From: Ilyomonas sp963847085
GTDB lineage: Bacteria; Bacteroidota; Bacteroidia; Chitinophagales; Chitinophagaceae
DNA: 64,000 nucleotides
Direction of reading: 5' to 3'
Assembly: GCA_963847085.1 (NCBI GenBank)
Contig: CAWJYO010000009.1
Span: 496,001-560,000 of the forward strand
Part shown: in pieces, positions 55,767-64,000 of the stretch
Numbering within the stretch: position 1 is the first letter of the stretch
Layout: every line of letters starts with the position of its first letter
Position numbers and translations under genes: made by a program
The notes under the pieces: model-generated
Seen by the model: only the letters and a program-made list of their open reading frames with translations
The model's database searches: none
Told to the model about the DNA's origin: nothing

Positions 55767-56717
55767 ATGGACAACGCAATAGAAAAAACACATTGTTTAA
55801 TTATCGGTTCAGGACCGGCCGGATATACGGCAGCTATTTATGCAGCCCGCGCTAACCTGAAGCCTATTTTATACCAAGGCATTCAGCCTGGTGGGCAGTT
55901 AACCATTACCACCGAAGTTGAAAATTATCCCGGCTATCCCGAAGGCATACAAGGACCCGAAATGATGATCAATTTTGAAGCGCAGGCAAAGCGCATGGGC
56001 GCTGATATTCGCTATGGTTTGGCAACAAAAGTTGACTTTAGCAATGGCACGCACAAAGTGGAAATTGATGAGCACAAATGGATAGAAGCCGATGCTGTAA
56101 TTATATCAACCGGCGCTTCTGCTAAGTGGCTGAACATTGAAAGCGAACAACGCTTAAACGGTTATGGTGTAAGTGCCTGCGCCGTGTGCGATGGTTTCTT
56201 TTTCAGAGGTAAAGAATTGGCTATTGTAGGCGCGGGCGATACGGCTTGCGAAGAAGCGATTTATCTTTCTAAACTGGCAACCACCGTTCACATGATTGTG
56301 CGCAAAGGCGAGAACGGAATGCGCGCCAGCAAAGTGATGCAGGATCGCGTGAAGAATACCGACAATATAAAAATTTACTGGAACAGCGAAACCGATGAAG
56401 TGCTGGGCGATAAAAAAGTGGATGGCGTTCGCATTAAAAATATACAAACCGGCGAGTTGCAAACCGTTCCGGTAAGTGCGTTTTTTGTTGCCATTGGTCA
56501 TCATCCCAACAGTGATATATTCAAAGGCATTTTGAATATGGATGAAGCAGGCTATATTCAAACCATTCCCGGCACTTCCAAAACCAATATAGAAGGCGTT
56601 TTTGCTGCTGGCGATGTGCAGGATAAAATTTACCGGCAGGCGGTTACGGCAGCGGGCAGCGGTTGCATGGCAGCGTTGGATGCAGAGCGATATTTGAGTG
56701 AGAAGGGATTGGTGTAA
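55767..56717 (+). CDS. trxB: thioredoxin-disulfide reductase
   Basis: This FAD enzyme transfers electrons from NADPH to thioredoxin. The 316-residue protein has the FAD motif IIGSGPAGYTAAIYAARA, the redox pair CAVC (Cys138 and Cys141), the NADPH motif IVGAGDTACEEAIYL and the C-terminal FAD contact GVFAAGDVQDKIYRQAVTAAGSG. Length is standard. No thioredoxin gene is adjacent. The gene starts 16 bases after the palindrome that follows cysK. Confidence 0.95.
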   Translation: MDNAIEKTHCLIIGSGPAGYTAAIYAARANLKPILYQGIQPGGQLTITTEVENYPGYPEGIQGPEMMINFEAQAKRMGADIRYGLATKVDFSNGTHKVEIDEHKWIEADAVIISTGASAKWLNIESEQRLNGYGVSACAVCDGFFFRGKELAIVGAGDTACEEAIYLSKLATTVHMIVRKGENGMRASKVMQDRVKNTDNIKIYWNSETDEVLGDKKVDGVRIKNIQTGELQTVPVSAFFVAIGHHPNSDIFKGILNMDEAGYIQTIPGTSKTNIEGVFAAGDVQDKIYRQAVTAAGSGCMAALDAERYLSEKGLV

Positions 56718-56784
56718 GGGAGATGAAATGAAGTAGTTTGTAGTAACTGAACAGACTTGGCAAGTTCAAAACAAGAAGTGAAAT

Positions 56785-57519
56785 ATGGAAGTACATCATC
56801 ATCCGGATATTCATCACAAACCCAAGAAATGGAAAGAGTATTTTCTTGAATTCCTGATGATCTTCCTTGCCGTTAGTTTGGGGTTTCTTGCCGAGAACCT
56901 TCGTGAGCACATGACAGAGAGAGCAAAGGAAAAACAATACATTGAGGGGTTTATACGCAATCTAAAAGATGATACGGCTAACTTACATCATGTGATTGAA
57001 TTTAATAAGCGACAACTGAAAGGATTAGATACTTTGTTGAAGCTTTCTCACGCAAATATGGATGTTGATTCCAACCGCAAATCGTTTTATTTAGCCATAC
57101 ACTATTGTTATAATTCATCTACTTTTAAAAGCAATGATGCTACCTTACAGCAATTAAAAAGTACGGGTGATTACAGGCTGATTGAAAAAGATCATGTAGT
57201 TGACAGTCTCACAAAATATGATGTCGACATGAATAATGTTTATAGCCAAGGTGGATTTTACGAAGCTTATTTCAAAGAAATTATGGCAAGGCTTGATGAG
57301 TTGATTGACGTATCTGTTCTGATAGATACAAAGGAAGAAATGAAATATAAGCCACTTTCTCAACTTCAAGACAAAGAAAAGTTACGGGTGTTTTTCAATA
57401 AAGCATTTCTTTTTGATAATATTACTGATTCGTACATCAAGTATAACTTACAACCACAACTTCAAAATGCAAATCGCTTGATTATATTTCTTAAAAATGA
57501 GTATAATATCAAAGATTAA
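56785..57519 (+). CDS. hypothetical single-pass membrane protein
   Basis: This 244-residue protein begins with a His-rich stretch (MEVHHHPDIHHKPKKWKEY). One membrane helix follows (FLMIFLAVSLGFLAENL), then helical cytoplasmic or periplasmic sequence. It resembles a family common in Chitinophagaceae whose members share the His-rich N-terminus and the FLAENLREH exit from the membrane. The His cluster may bind metal, but there is no direct evidence. Monocistronic or cotranscribed with trxB (67-base gap). Confidence 0.7.
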   Translation: MEVHHHPDIHHKPKKWKEYFLEFLMIFLAVSLGFLAENLREHMTERAKEKQYIEGFIRNLKDDTANLHHVIEFNKRQLKGLDTLLKLSHANMDVDSNRKSFYLAIHYCYNSSTFKSNDATLQQLKSTGDYRLIEKDHVVDSLTKYDVDMNNVYSQGGFYEAYFKEIMARLDELIDVSVLIDTKEEMKYKPLSQLQDKEKLRVFFNKAFLFDNITDSYIKYNLQPQLQNANRLIIFLKNEYNIKD

Positions 57520-57546
57520 AAAATCATCAAAACCAAACTTACTATC

Positions 57547-58790
57547 ATGAAACCAATCGCAATCTTTGTTTTTGCAGCTTTTTTCTTTTACCAAAGCAAC
57601 GCCCAACTCACCGCCACACAATATTCTCTTTCTAAAAAAACAGTTCACGCGATTAGATAGCTTGTTGCAAAAGCCATAGACAGCAACTGGATGGCGGGTG
57701 CCGTAGCTTACATTGTGCAGGATGGTAAACCGGTTTACAACAAAGCGTTTGGTTTTGCCGATAAAAGCGCTAACCAGAAAATGCAAACCGACAACATCTT
57801 TCGCATTGCATCGCAAACCAAAGCCATTACATCTGTTGCGGCGATGATGTTGTACGATGAAGGCAAACTCAAACTAACCGATCCGGTTTCTAAATACATT
57901 CCCGGTTTTGCGCATCCGAAAGTGGTGGCTTCTTTTAACGCGCAGGATTCAACATACACCACCGTTCCTGCAAAAAGAGAAATCACTATACACGATTTAT
58001 TAACGCATACTTCGGGCATTGATTATGCCGGCATTGGCTCTGATAAAATGAAAGCCATTTATTTTAAAGCCGGTCTGAAACCTGGCTTTGGCAGCGATAC
58101 CATGCAGTTAAAAAACATGGTTGATTTGCTGGCTACACAGCCGTTGTTAACCAACCCGGCGAAAAGTTTACGTACAGTTTAAGCGTTGATGTGTTGGGCA
58201 GAATTGTAGAGATTGTTTCGGGAATGCCATTCGATAAATTTTTCAAAACGCGCATTTTTCAGCCGCTTGGCATGAACGATACTTATTTTTATTTGCCGAA
58301 AGAAAAATGGAGCCGGTTGGTAAAAGTTTATACGGTTGATTCAACAGGAAAAATGGTAGAAGTAGAAGGGCAATTTAAAACGTTTTCCGATTATCCCTTG
58401 TTGCCAAACGGAACTTATTTCGCAGGTGGCGCGGGCTTAAGTTCAACGGTTGCCGACTATGCAAAATTCTTACAAATGATGTTGCAGGATGGCGAGTATA
58501 GGGGCAGGCAATTGCTAAAACCAGCCACAGTAAAACTGATGACAAGCAACCAGATTGATACCATCAGTTTGGGTAAAGATAAATTTGGTTTGGGCTTTGA
58601 AATTAGCACCGCAGCTAATGAAAAAGAAACCGGAATATCGGAAGGAAGCTTTTCGTGGGGCGGTTATTTCAACACCATTTATTGGGCTGATCCAAAGCGA
58701 AATTTAATTGGCGAATTGTTTTTGCAGGAATCTAATGTGCCGCACGGTTACGTAACCAACGACTTTAAAAAATTAGTGTATAAGCCATGA
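57547..58790 (+). pseudogene. serine hydrolase (beta-lactamase-related), broken by three homopolymer shifts
   Basis: The gene starts at 57547 with a signal peptide (KPIAIFVFAAFFFYQSNAQ) and can be read to 58790 as a roughly 415-residue class C beta-lactamase-like protein. The SxxK motif lies in IASQTKAIT, HTSGIDYAGIG matches the family, and SFSWGGYFNT is near the end. Breaks lie near 57637 (A run), near 57671 (CAAAA, one A short) and near 58160 (CCGG where CCGGG restores NPGEKFTYSLSVDVLG). All are run-length changes, which strongly suggests sequencing error. It is distinct from the hydrolase at 31272. Confidence 0.8.
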
Positions 58791-58794
58791 TTTT

Positions 58795-58883
58795 TTGAAC
58801 CACAAAGACACAGAGAACGAAAAGGTTCACAAAGAACAAGAAAAAACTTTGTGTAACTTCTTCTCTTCGCGTCTTTGGTTCAA
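58795..58883. repeat. palindrome of the ACCACAAAGACACAGAG family
   Basis: Left arm TTGAACCACAAAGACACAGA (58795 onward) and right arm CGCGTCTTTGGTTCAA (to 58883) pair over about 37 bases with mismatches. A right-arm-like single copy lies at 38031-38072. Such palindromes are frequent between genes in Bacteroidota. Confidence 0.7.
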
Positions 58884-58909
58884 TAACTCTTTATTATTAA
58901 TTCTTCCTT

Positions 58910-59272
58910 ATGCTCACTATTCAATTGCTCAAGCTTCCGTTTTATGCATATCACGGCGTGTATGAAGAAGAAAAAAAATTGGGTGGCGAGTATGAAGTAA
59001 CTGTTCTGGTTCGTTATACTGAAACGAAAATGCCAGTGCTGCACATTAGCGAAACGGTTGATTATGTTTCGGTATACAATATCATCAAACAACACATGCA
59101 GCAGCCACGCGCTTTATTAGAAACAGTTGCCACCACATTGGCGCAGGATATTTTTTTAGCGTTTAGTGAAGTGGAAGAAGTGAGTGTTGAAATTATTAAA
59201 AAACATCCGCCCGTGCCCAACTTTGCAGGTAGTGTAGGAGTGAAGTGGGAAGGGAAACGGAGCTTCTGGTAA
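58910..59272 (+). CDS. folB: dihydroneopterin aldolase
   Basis: FolB cleaves 7,8-dihydroneopterin to 6-hydroxymethyl-dihydropterin and glycolaldehyde in folate synthesis. The 120-residue protein has the signature LPFYAYHGVYEEEKKLGGEY, a helical VDYVSVYNIIKQHM and the catalytic Lys region VEIIKKHPPVPNFAG, with standard length. FolD lies far away in the window and other folate genes are not adjacent. Confidence 0.92.
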   Translation: MLTIQLLKLPFYAYHGVYEEEKKLGGEYEVTVLVRYTETKMPVLHISETVDYVSVYNIIKQHMQQPRALLETVATTLAQDIFLAFSEVEEVSVEIIKKHPPVPNFAGSVGVKWEGKRSFW

Positions 59273-59375
59273 GAGGATGAAAAGCTGATGAGCAAATGGT
59301 ATGATAAACACAGTTGGAATAATCAGCTTTTTGCTGTAAAAACAAACATTGACTATAAGAACAAATTTTCACAGC

Positions 59376-60137
59376 ATGAATAAGATACTATGGATTGGAA
59401 TAATGAGTTTGTTTTTGCCCCTTTTTTTATTTGCCCAAAGCGCAGATGAGCAATTACAAAAAGCGGCCGATTTGTATAAACAATTTAAAGAAGCCGAAGC
59501 ATTAGATGCTTACAAAAGTGTTTTATCTACTGATGCAAACAATATGACGGCGTTGGTAAAGTGCGCTGAATTGAGCAGTTCGCTTGGCAAAAAACAAAGT
59601 GATAAAAACAGCCGCGACAATTATTATTCTGGCACCAAACAATATGCTGATAAAGCCTTAGCAGCAAATGCAAACAGTGCAGATGCTTATTATTTGCAAG
59701 CCCTTTCTTATGCTAATCTTTCGCAAACAGAAGATGAAAACAAAAAAGTTGTAGAAGATGTAAACCTTATGAAAGCCAATATTGATAAGGGTTTGGCAAT
59801 TGCTCCCAGCCATGCCAGGCTCAATTACATGGAGGGCAAATGGCATTTGGAAATGTTGAGTTTGAACTGGTTTAAAAAAGCGGCTTTGAAAACGTTTTAT
59901 GGCAAAGGCCTGCAAAAGCCGGATATTGATTCAGCCATTTTTTATATGGAAAAATGTAAAAAGACAGAGCCTTATTTTGTTCAAAACTATCTTGACCTTG
60001 CCAAAGCATACGAATTGAAAAAACGTCCGACGGATGAAATAGATGTGCTCAATCAGTTGGTAAAATTACCCAACCGCACCGCCGATGATGCTGCCCTGAA
60101 AAATGAAGGAAAGAAAATGTTGCAAAGCTTAGAATAG
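59376..60137 (+). CDS. exported TPR-like protein
   Basis: The start at 59376 gives a signal peptide (KILWIGIMSLFLPLFLFAQ) and 253 residues. Helix pairs typical of TPR domains run through it (AADLYKQFKEAEALDAYKSV, then CAELSSSLGKKQSD, ADKALAANANSADAYYLQALSY). The pattern is similar to Bacteroidota periplasmic TPR proteins with an N-terminal DEQLQKAADLY start. It follows folB by 103 bases on the same strand. Role unknown. Confidence 0.75.
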   Translation: MNKILWIGIMSLFLPLFLFAQSADEQLQKAADLYKQFKEAEALDAYKSVLSTDANNMTALVKCAELSSSLGKKQSDKNSRDNYYSGTKQYADKALAANANSADAYYLQALSYANLSQTEDENKKVVEDVNLMKANIDKGLAIAPSHARLNYMEGKWHLEMLSLNWFKKAALKTFYGKGLQKPDIDSAIFYMEKCKKTEPYFVQNYLDLAKAYELKKRPTDEIDVLNQLVKLPNRTADDAALKNEGKKMLQSLE

Positions 60138-60280
60138 AACACGGATGATATGGACTTCATATACCGATTTGCGGGATTTAATATTGAATAAGTAAGATTG
60201 AATATTGTTATAAAACCAAAATTACTTCATCAATATCCCAACCATCACATTTATCTAATAATCCCGGTTCAGATAACAAA

Positions 60281-60312
60281 AAAGCTTTGCAAACTATCAT
60301 TTACAAAGCTTT
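60281..60312 (-). terminator. terminator for the small membrane protein gene
   Basis: AAAGCTTTG and CAAAGCTTT arms with a 14-base spacer are followed on the minus strand by a TTTTTT tract. It lies 23 bases downstream of the stop at 60336. Confidence 0.75.
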
Positions 60313-60335
60313 AAGTAATAAGTAAGTTGAATCAA

Positions 60336-60506
60336 TTACATGAGGTTCATGGCCTTAGTAAAATAAGTAAGCGTTCCAGGCAGAGCCAGCCAAAAAAACT
60401 TGCGCGACCCGCCAACATCAGCCAGCATGAGAATTAAAATTGCCAGCCATATAAAGCACCACAACCAGTATTTTGAAGAAGAGGTTCTTGATTCTATTTC
60501 ATCCAT
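60336..60506 (-). CDS. small membrane protein (56 aa)
   Basis: The start is taken at 60506 (MDEIESRTSSSKYWLW), just after an AT-rich leader. The 56-residue product has two short hydrophobic helices (WCFIWLAILILMLAD and KFFWLALPGTLTYF). No family is recognised. It lies 50 bases downstream of ppa on the same strand and ends at a good terminator, so it is probably a real cotranscribed gene. Confidence 0.55.
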   Translation of the reverse strand: MDEIESRTSSSKYWLWCFIWLAILILMLADVGGSRKFFWLALPGTLTYFTKAMNLM

Positions 60507-60556
60507 AACATAATTTTTGTGCAAAAATAAAACACCAAAAAATAAGTAGAGCAATT

Positions 60557-61108
60557 TTATTTGCCGGTAAAGGTTTGCTTGTACAAATCCATTGCGTCGG
60601 TTACAATTTGTAAAGCTTTCTTTTTGTCGCCAAACTCTTCCACCTTCACGCTTTTGTTTTCAAGCGTTTTGTATTCTTCAAAAAAATGGCGCATTTCATC
60701 AAAAAAATGCTTTGGCAATTCTTCAATGTTGTTGTAGTAATTGATAGAAGGATCGTGCGCAGCCACAGCAATAATTTTATCATCGGCTTCACCACCATCC
60801 ATCATTTGCATCACACCAATCACCCTGGCTTCTACCAAACACATTGGCGTGATACTAATGAGCGAAAGCACCAAAATGTCAAGCGGGTCTTTATCGTCGC
60901 CATAAGTGCGCGGAATAAAGCCATAGTTAGCCGGATAATAAAACGATGAGTAAATCACGCGGTCTAATCTCAACAAACCTGAGGGTTTATCAATTTCATA
61001 TTTGGCGCGTGAGCCTTGCGGAATTTCAATTACGGCATTTACAACTTCGGGTGCGTCTTTGCCGTAATCTATTCCATGCCAGGGATGTAGTACATTGGTT
61101 GTAATCAC
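60557..61108 (-). CDS. ppa: inorganic pyrophosphatase (family I)
   Basis: Ppa hydrolyses pyrophosphate to drive biosynthetic reactions in the cytoplasm. The 183-residue protein has EIPQGSRAKYEID, YPANYGFIPRTYGDDKDPLDILVL with the three catalytic Asp residues of the DxDPxD type, and VIGVMQMMDGGEADDKI. No ATG is available at the expected start. GTG at 61108 (VITTNVLHPWHGI) or TTG at 61117 must be used unless a small indel removes an ATG. Length fits either start. Confidence 0.93.
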   Translation of the reverse strand: MITTNVLHPWHGIDYGKDAPEVVNAVIEIPQGSRAKYEIDKPSGLLRLDRVIYSSFYYPANYGFIPRTYGDDKDPLDILVLSLISITPMCLVEARVIGVMQMMDGGEADDKIIAVAAHDPSINYYNNIEELPKHFFDEMRHFFEEYKTLENKSVKVEEFGDKKKALQIVTDAMDLYKQTFTGK

Positions 61109-61278
61109 GTGTAACAATTATTTTGTAGTGAATGATAATCTTAAAGAAGATTTATTTAAGCTGCCAAAGGTAAGCATACGAATGAAAAGAGGGTGATTTA
61201 TAAAAGAGAGGATGCGCGTTTGGTTTTGCACATATTTGATGATTCAGGAATGACGGTATCAAACCTGTTTTTCAAGCT

Positions 61279-62400
61279 TCAACGAAACAATTCAGCCGCA
61301 ATGCCATCTGCCAACAGCTTCCCTTTTCGGGTTAAAACCAAATGGTTGTTGATGTAATTTACATTGCCACTTACAATATGCTTTTTGGCATCTTTAATAA
61401 TGCTGGCTGCTTCGGTATCACTCCAGATATGGGCAATATAAGATAAGGAAGTGCCCTGCATGGTGCGCAGCGAGGTCATAATATATTCATTCAATTGTTG
61501 CTGCGGTGTTAGATATTCAATTTCAAAAGGCACTTCACCCCCTTTGATGGAAGTGATATACAAGGCATTGTTAGCTACATTCCATTGCCGGCTCACTTTA
61601 TTAAACGAATGTGCCGAAGGTCCTAACCCAATATAAGGCTTGCCTTGCCAGTAGCTGCTGTTGTGTTTGCTTTGAAAACCCGGCTTTGCAAAGTTTGAAA
61701 TTTCGTAGTGCTCGTAACCGGCTTCACGCAGACGCTTGACAAGGATTTCAAAATGAACGCTTTGTTTTTCTTCGTCAACGGGGGCTACTTTTTTTTCCTG
61801 TATCAGGTGGTGCAAAGCCGTTTTGGGTTCCACCGTTAGCGCATAACAGGAAAGATGCGGAACACCCAATGTCATGGCCTGCTCAATGTTTTGTATCCAT
61901 TGTTCGTTGCTTAAGGTGGGCGTTCCATAAATCAAATCAATGGATAAATTGTAAAATCCGGTTTTTTTAGCCAATTGAATGCAGCGCAGAGCCTGCTGGG
62001 CGTTGTGAGCGCGGTTCATCCATTGCAGATCGGCATCCCGGAATGATTGAATGCCAATGCTTAAACGATTGATTCCAACCGACTTCCACTCCAACAAACT
62101 ATCAATGTTAATGTCGTCGGGGTTGGCTTCCAGCGTAATTTCTGCATCGGGCAAAATGCTGAAATTAGTACGAAGTTTTTCCAGCAGCGTTCGCAAATGA
62201 GTAATGGTTAACAAACTTGGCGTACCGCCGCCAATATAAACAGTGGTAACTTTTTCTCTATTATAGTATTTACGCAATTTCGCTTCCATACCAATGGCGT
62301 ACATCATTTCGTTTACCAGTAGTGTATTGGTTGAGAAATGAAAGTTGCAGTAATGGCAGGCTTTCTTGCAAAAAGGAATGTGAACATAAATACCCGCCAT
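61279..62400 (-). CDS. hemW: HemW-like radical SAM protein (heme chaperone)
   Basis: This 373-residue protein begins GIYVHIPFCKKACHYCNFHF, with the C-x3-C-x2-C radical SAM cluster site. It also shows IGGGTPSLL, SIGIQSFRDADL, NLSIDLIYGTP and a HemW_C-like C-terminal domain. HemW delivers heme to respiratory enzymes; older annotations call it oxygen-independent coproporphyrinogen III oxidase. The extra Cys at the HemN-specific position is absent, which favours HemW. It is divergent from the Omp85-type gene with only 24 bases between starts. Confidence 0.93.
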   Translation of the reverse strand: MAGIYVHIPFCKKACHYCNFHFSTNTLLVNEMMYAIGMEAKLRKYYNREKVTTVYIGGGTPSLLTITHLRTLLEKLRTNFSILPDAEITLEANPDDINIDSLLEWKSVGINRLSIGIQSFRDADLQWMNRAHNAQQALRCIQLAKKTGFYNLSIDLIYGTPTLSNEQWIQNIEQAMTLGVPHLSCYALTVEPKTALHHLIQEKKVAPVDEEKQSVHFEILVKRLREAGYEHYEISNFAKPGFQSKHNSSYWQGKPYIGLGPSAHSFNKVSRQWNVANNALYITSIKGGEVPFEIEYLTPQQQLNEYIMTSLRTMQGTSLSYIAHIWSDTEAASIIKDAKKHIVSGNVNYINNHLVLTRKGKLLADGIAAELFR

Positions 62401-62413
62401 AAAAATGTAAACC

Positions 62414-62421
62414 TAATTTTG
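62414..62421 (+). promoter_or_regulatory. candidate -7 box for the Omp85-type gene
   Basis: TAATTTTG matches TAnnTTTG in the 24-base gap between hemW and the next gene. Because it ends only 3 bases before the ATG at 62425, transcription would start at or after that codon, so the second in-frame ATG at 62434 may be the true start with a very short leader. No clear -33 TTG. Confidence 0.45.
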
Positions 62422-62424
62422 TGT

Positions 62425-64000
62425 ATGGCTTTTATGCGCCAGTACCGGATTTTAATTTTGTTTCAGTTTGTGTTTTTCACCGGTTGTATTACGCAACAAC
62501 TGTCTGCACAAAAGAATTGCACATTATCAGTGCGTTTTGTAGATACTATAACGTCAAATTCGTTGCAATCATTATCTTTTACTCCTCTTTTTCCTACAAA
62601 AGAAGCCTGTCTTCGTTACGTGCAACAATTGCCTGATGCACTGAAAGCAAAAGGCTTTCTGTCAGCGTCTGTTGATTCGGTGAAGGAAGACAGCAGCAAC
62701 GTAATCATTCATTTGTTTTTGGGCAAAAGATACACATGGAATCGTTTATCGCTTGATAGCAATACATCCGCCATTTTAACTTTACTTCATTACAATGTGC
62801 ATGCCTTCAACAACGAGCCTTTCAATCAGGAAAAAGTGGACGCAATTTATAGTAAAGTTTTAGATTTTTGCCAAAATAGGGGCTATCCTTTTGCAAAAAT
62901 TCAATTGCAGAATATTATAATGGAGGATTCTTCCATTAGCGCCACTCTTTCTCTTGATAAATCGTTTCCTTATTATATTGACAGCATCCGGATTTTGGGC
63001 AAAACCAAACTATCGCAGGATTTTATTCACCGCTATTTAAACATGGCGCCGCACGAGCTTTACAACGCCGAAAAATTGAGTACGATTGATGCGCGGCTTG
63101 CTGAATTGTCGTACCTCAAACAATCGCAGCCCTGGAGTGTTACGATGCTAAACGATAAAGCCATTTTAAATTTATACCTCGCTCCCAAACAAAGTAACCA
63201 GATTGATGTAATTGCGGGTTTTTTACCCGCGAATCAACAAGTGGGAGGTAAGCTTTTAGTAACCGGGCAGGCAACCATCAATTTGAAAAATGCATTTGCC
63301 ACCGGCGAAACCATCGGCGTTGATTGGCAACAACTGCAAGCCAGATCGCCACGATTGAATTTGCTGTTTCAGCGGCCTTACCTGTTTCATTCGCCGCTCG
63401 GTTTCGATTTTAATTTCGAGTTGTATAAGCGCGATTCTTTTTTTGTAAACATCAATGCTTATTTTGGTTTACGATACAATTTTACAGCCCGTCAAACCGC
63501 AACTTTGTTTTTGCAAACAGCATCATCGCGCTTGTTAAGTGTTGATACCAATACCATTATTCTTACCAAAGCTTTACCTTTGGAAAGCGACCTTAGCTCG
63601 GTATGCCTTGGACTGGATTATCGCTTTACCAATACCGATTATTCACTCAATCCGCGTCGTGGCAATGAACTGTTTTTTACCCTGAGCGCAGGCAGCAAAA
63701 CCGTACAAAAAAATACCACGATAACAGGCATAAAAGATACATCATTCAACTGGGCGAGCTTGTACGATACGGTGCAACTCAAAAGCTATCGGTTAAAAGC
63801 TGTAATCAGCGCAGCACATTATATTGCAATAGGAAAACAGGCAACACTGAAAGCCGCACTGAACGCGGGTTTGCTGCAAAGCCCGACTTATTATGTAAAC
63901 GAAATGTTTCAGATTGGCGGCTTTAAATTGTTGCGTGGTTTTGATGAGGAAAGCATTTATACAAATCGTTATGCAGTTGCCACTTTGGAGTATCGGTATT
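62425..64000 (+). CDS. BamA/TamA-type (Omp85) outer-membrane protein, truncated by the window edge
   Basis: About 525 codons are open to the right edge with no stop. A signal peptide (YRILILFQFVFFTGCITQQLSAQ) is followed by POTRA-like regions (YPFAKIQLQNIIM, then SFPYYIDSIRILGKTKL, then LSQDFIHRYLNM). A beta-barrel begins near residue 260. The Omp85 signature is near the end: FQIGGFKLLRGFDEESI, containing the L/V-RGF motif. Such proteins insert or translocate proteins at the outer membrane. Bacteroidota have several paralogues, and this could be BamA-like, TamA-like or a surface antigen (D15) variant. The start may be 62425 or 62434. Confidence 0.85.
   Translation, partial: MAFMRQYRILILFQFVFFTGCITQQLSAQKNCTLSVRFVDTITSNSLQSLSFTPLFPTKEACLRYVQQLPDALKAKGFLSASVDSVKEDSSNVIIHLFLGKRYTWNRLSLDSNTSAILTLLHYNVHAFNNEPFNQEKVDAIYSKVLDFCQNRGYPFAKIQLQNIIMEDSSISATLSLDKSFPYYIDSIRILGKTKLSQDFIHRYLNMAPHELYNAEKLSTIDARLAELSYLKQSQPWSVTMLNDKAILNLYLAPKQSNQIDVIAGFLPANQQVGGKLLVTGQATINLKNAFATGETIGVDWQQLQARSPRLNLLFQRPYLFHSPLGFDFNFELYKRDSFFVNINAYFGLRYNFTARQTATLFLQTASSRLLSVDTNTIILTKALPLESDLSSVCLGLDYRFTNTDYSLNPRRGNELFFTLSAGSKTVQKNTTITGIKDTSFNWASLYDTVQLKSYRLKAVISAAHYIAIGKQATLKAALNAGLLQSPTYYVNEMFQIGGFKLLRGFDEESIYTNRYAVATLEYRY

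Overview
The window reads as a chromosomal segment of a Bacteroidota bacterium, most like the Chitinophagaceae. The basis is a SusC/SusD pair, a type IX secretion C-terminal sorting domain, several TAnnTTTG -7 promoter boxes, the futalosine menaquinone genes mqnB and mqnD, and families of long intergenic palindromes. No rRNA, tRNA, CRISPR array or insertion-sequence transposase was recognised.

Layout. Bases 1-850 hold a possible decayed reading frame and a DUF433/DUF5615 toxin-antitoxin pair. Bases 850-1780 are palindrome-rich and gene-free. Bases 1782-7434 are one very large secreted adhesin-like gene (signal peptide, beta-helix, Ig-like modules, T9SS sorting domain) broken by many small indels. 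Bases 7514-9308 hold a PID-CTERM mini-protein and a DoxX-like membrane protein, also frame-broken. Bases 9320-14008 are minus-strand housekeeping genes: an FtsB/DivIC-like protein, eno, an NlpE-like lipoprotein, queE and folD. Bases 14188-19891 are a SusC/SusD/DUF1735 uptake operon. Bases 19966-27142 hold a secreted protein, gltD and a frame-broken gltB. Bases 27513-31098 are dxr and rseP separated by a PIN toxin-antitoxin pair. Bases 31272-35478 hold a beta-lactamase-like hydrolase and a three-gene operon (Gfo/Idh/MocA oxidoreductase, cytochrome c, DUF1080). Bases 35701-39895 hold a RelE/ParE pair, fabD, mqnB, mqnD and a class IV aminotransferase.

The most unusual part is 40012-50977. Seven co-directional, tightly packed genes encode a lipoprotein with a VWA-like start, a small membrane protein, a tubulin/FtsZ-superfamily protein, a 1196-residue protein with an actin/Hsp70-type ATPase at its C-terminus, a coiled-coil membrane protein, a protein with duplicated helical modules plus two membrane helices, and a multi-pass protein ending in a discoidin-like (NADase-type glycan-binding) domain. 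Pairing a tubulin-like and an actin-like NTPase with four membrane or envelope proteins suggests an envelope-anchored cytoskeletal or membrane-remodelling machine of unknown purpose.

Bases 51077-64000 return to housekeeping: a Nif3-like protein, a zinc-ribbon coiled coil, TPR proteins, cysK, trxB, a frame-broken serine hydrolase, folB, ppa, hemW and a BamA/TamA-type protein running off the right edge.

Sequence quality. One-base indels, several of them in homopolymers, cluster in 1782-9300, gltB, queE and the 57547 gene, while 28-56 kb is clean. I treat these breaks as probable consensus errors rather than proven pseudogenes.
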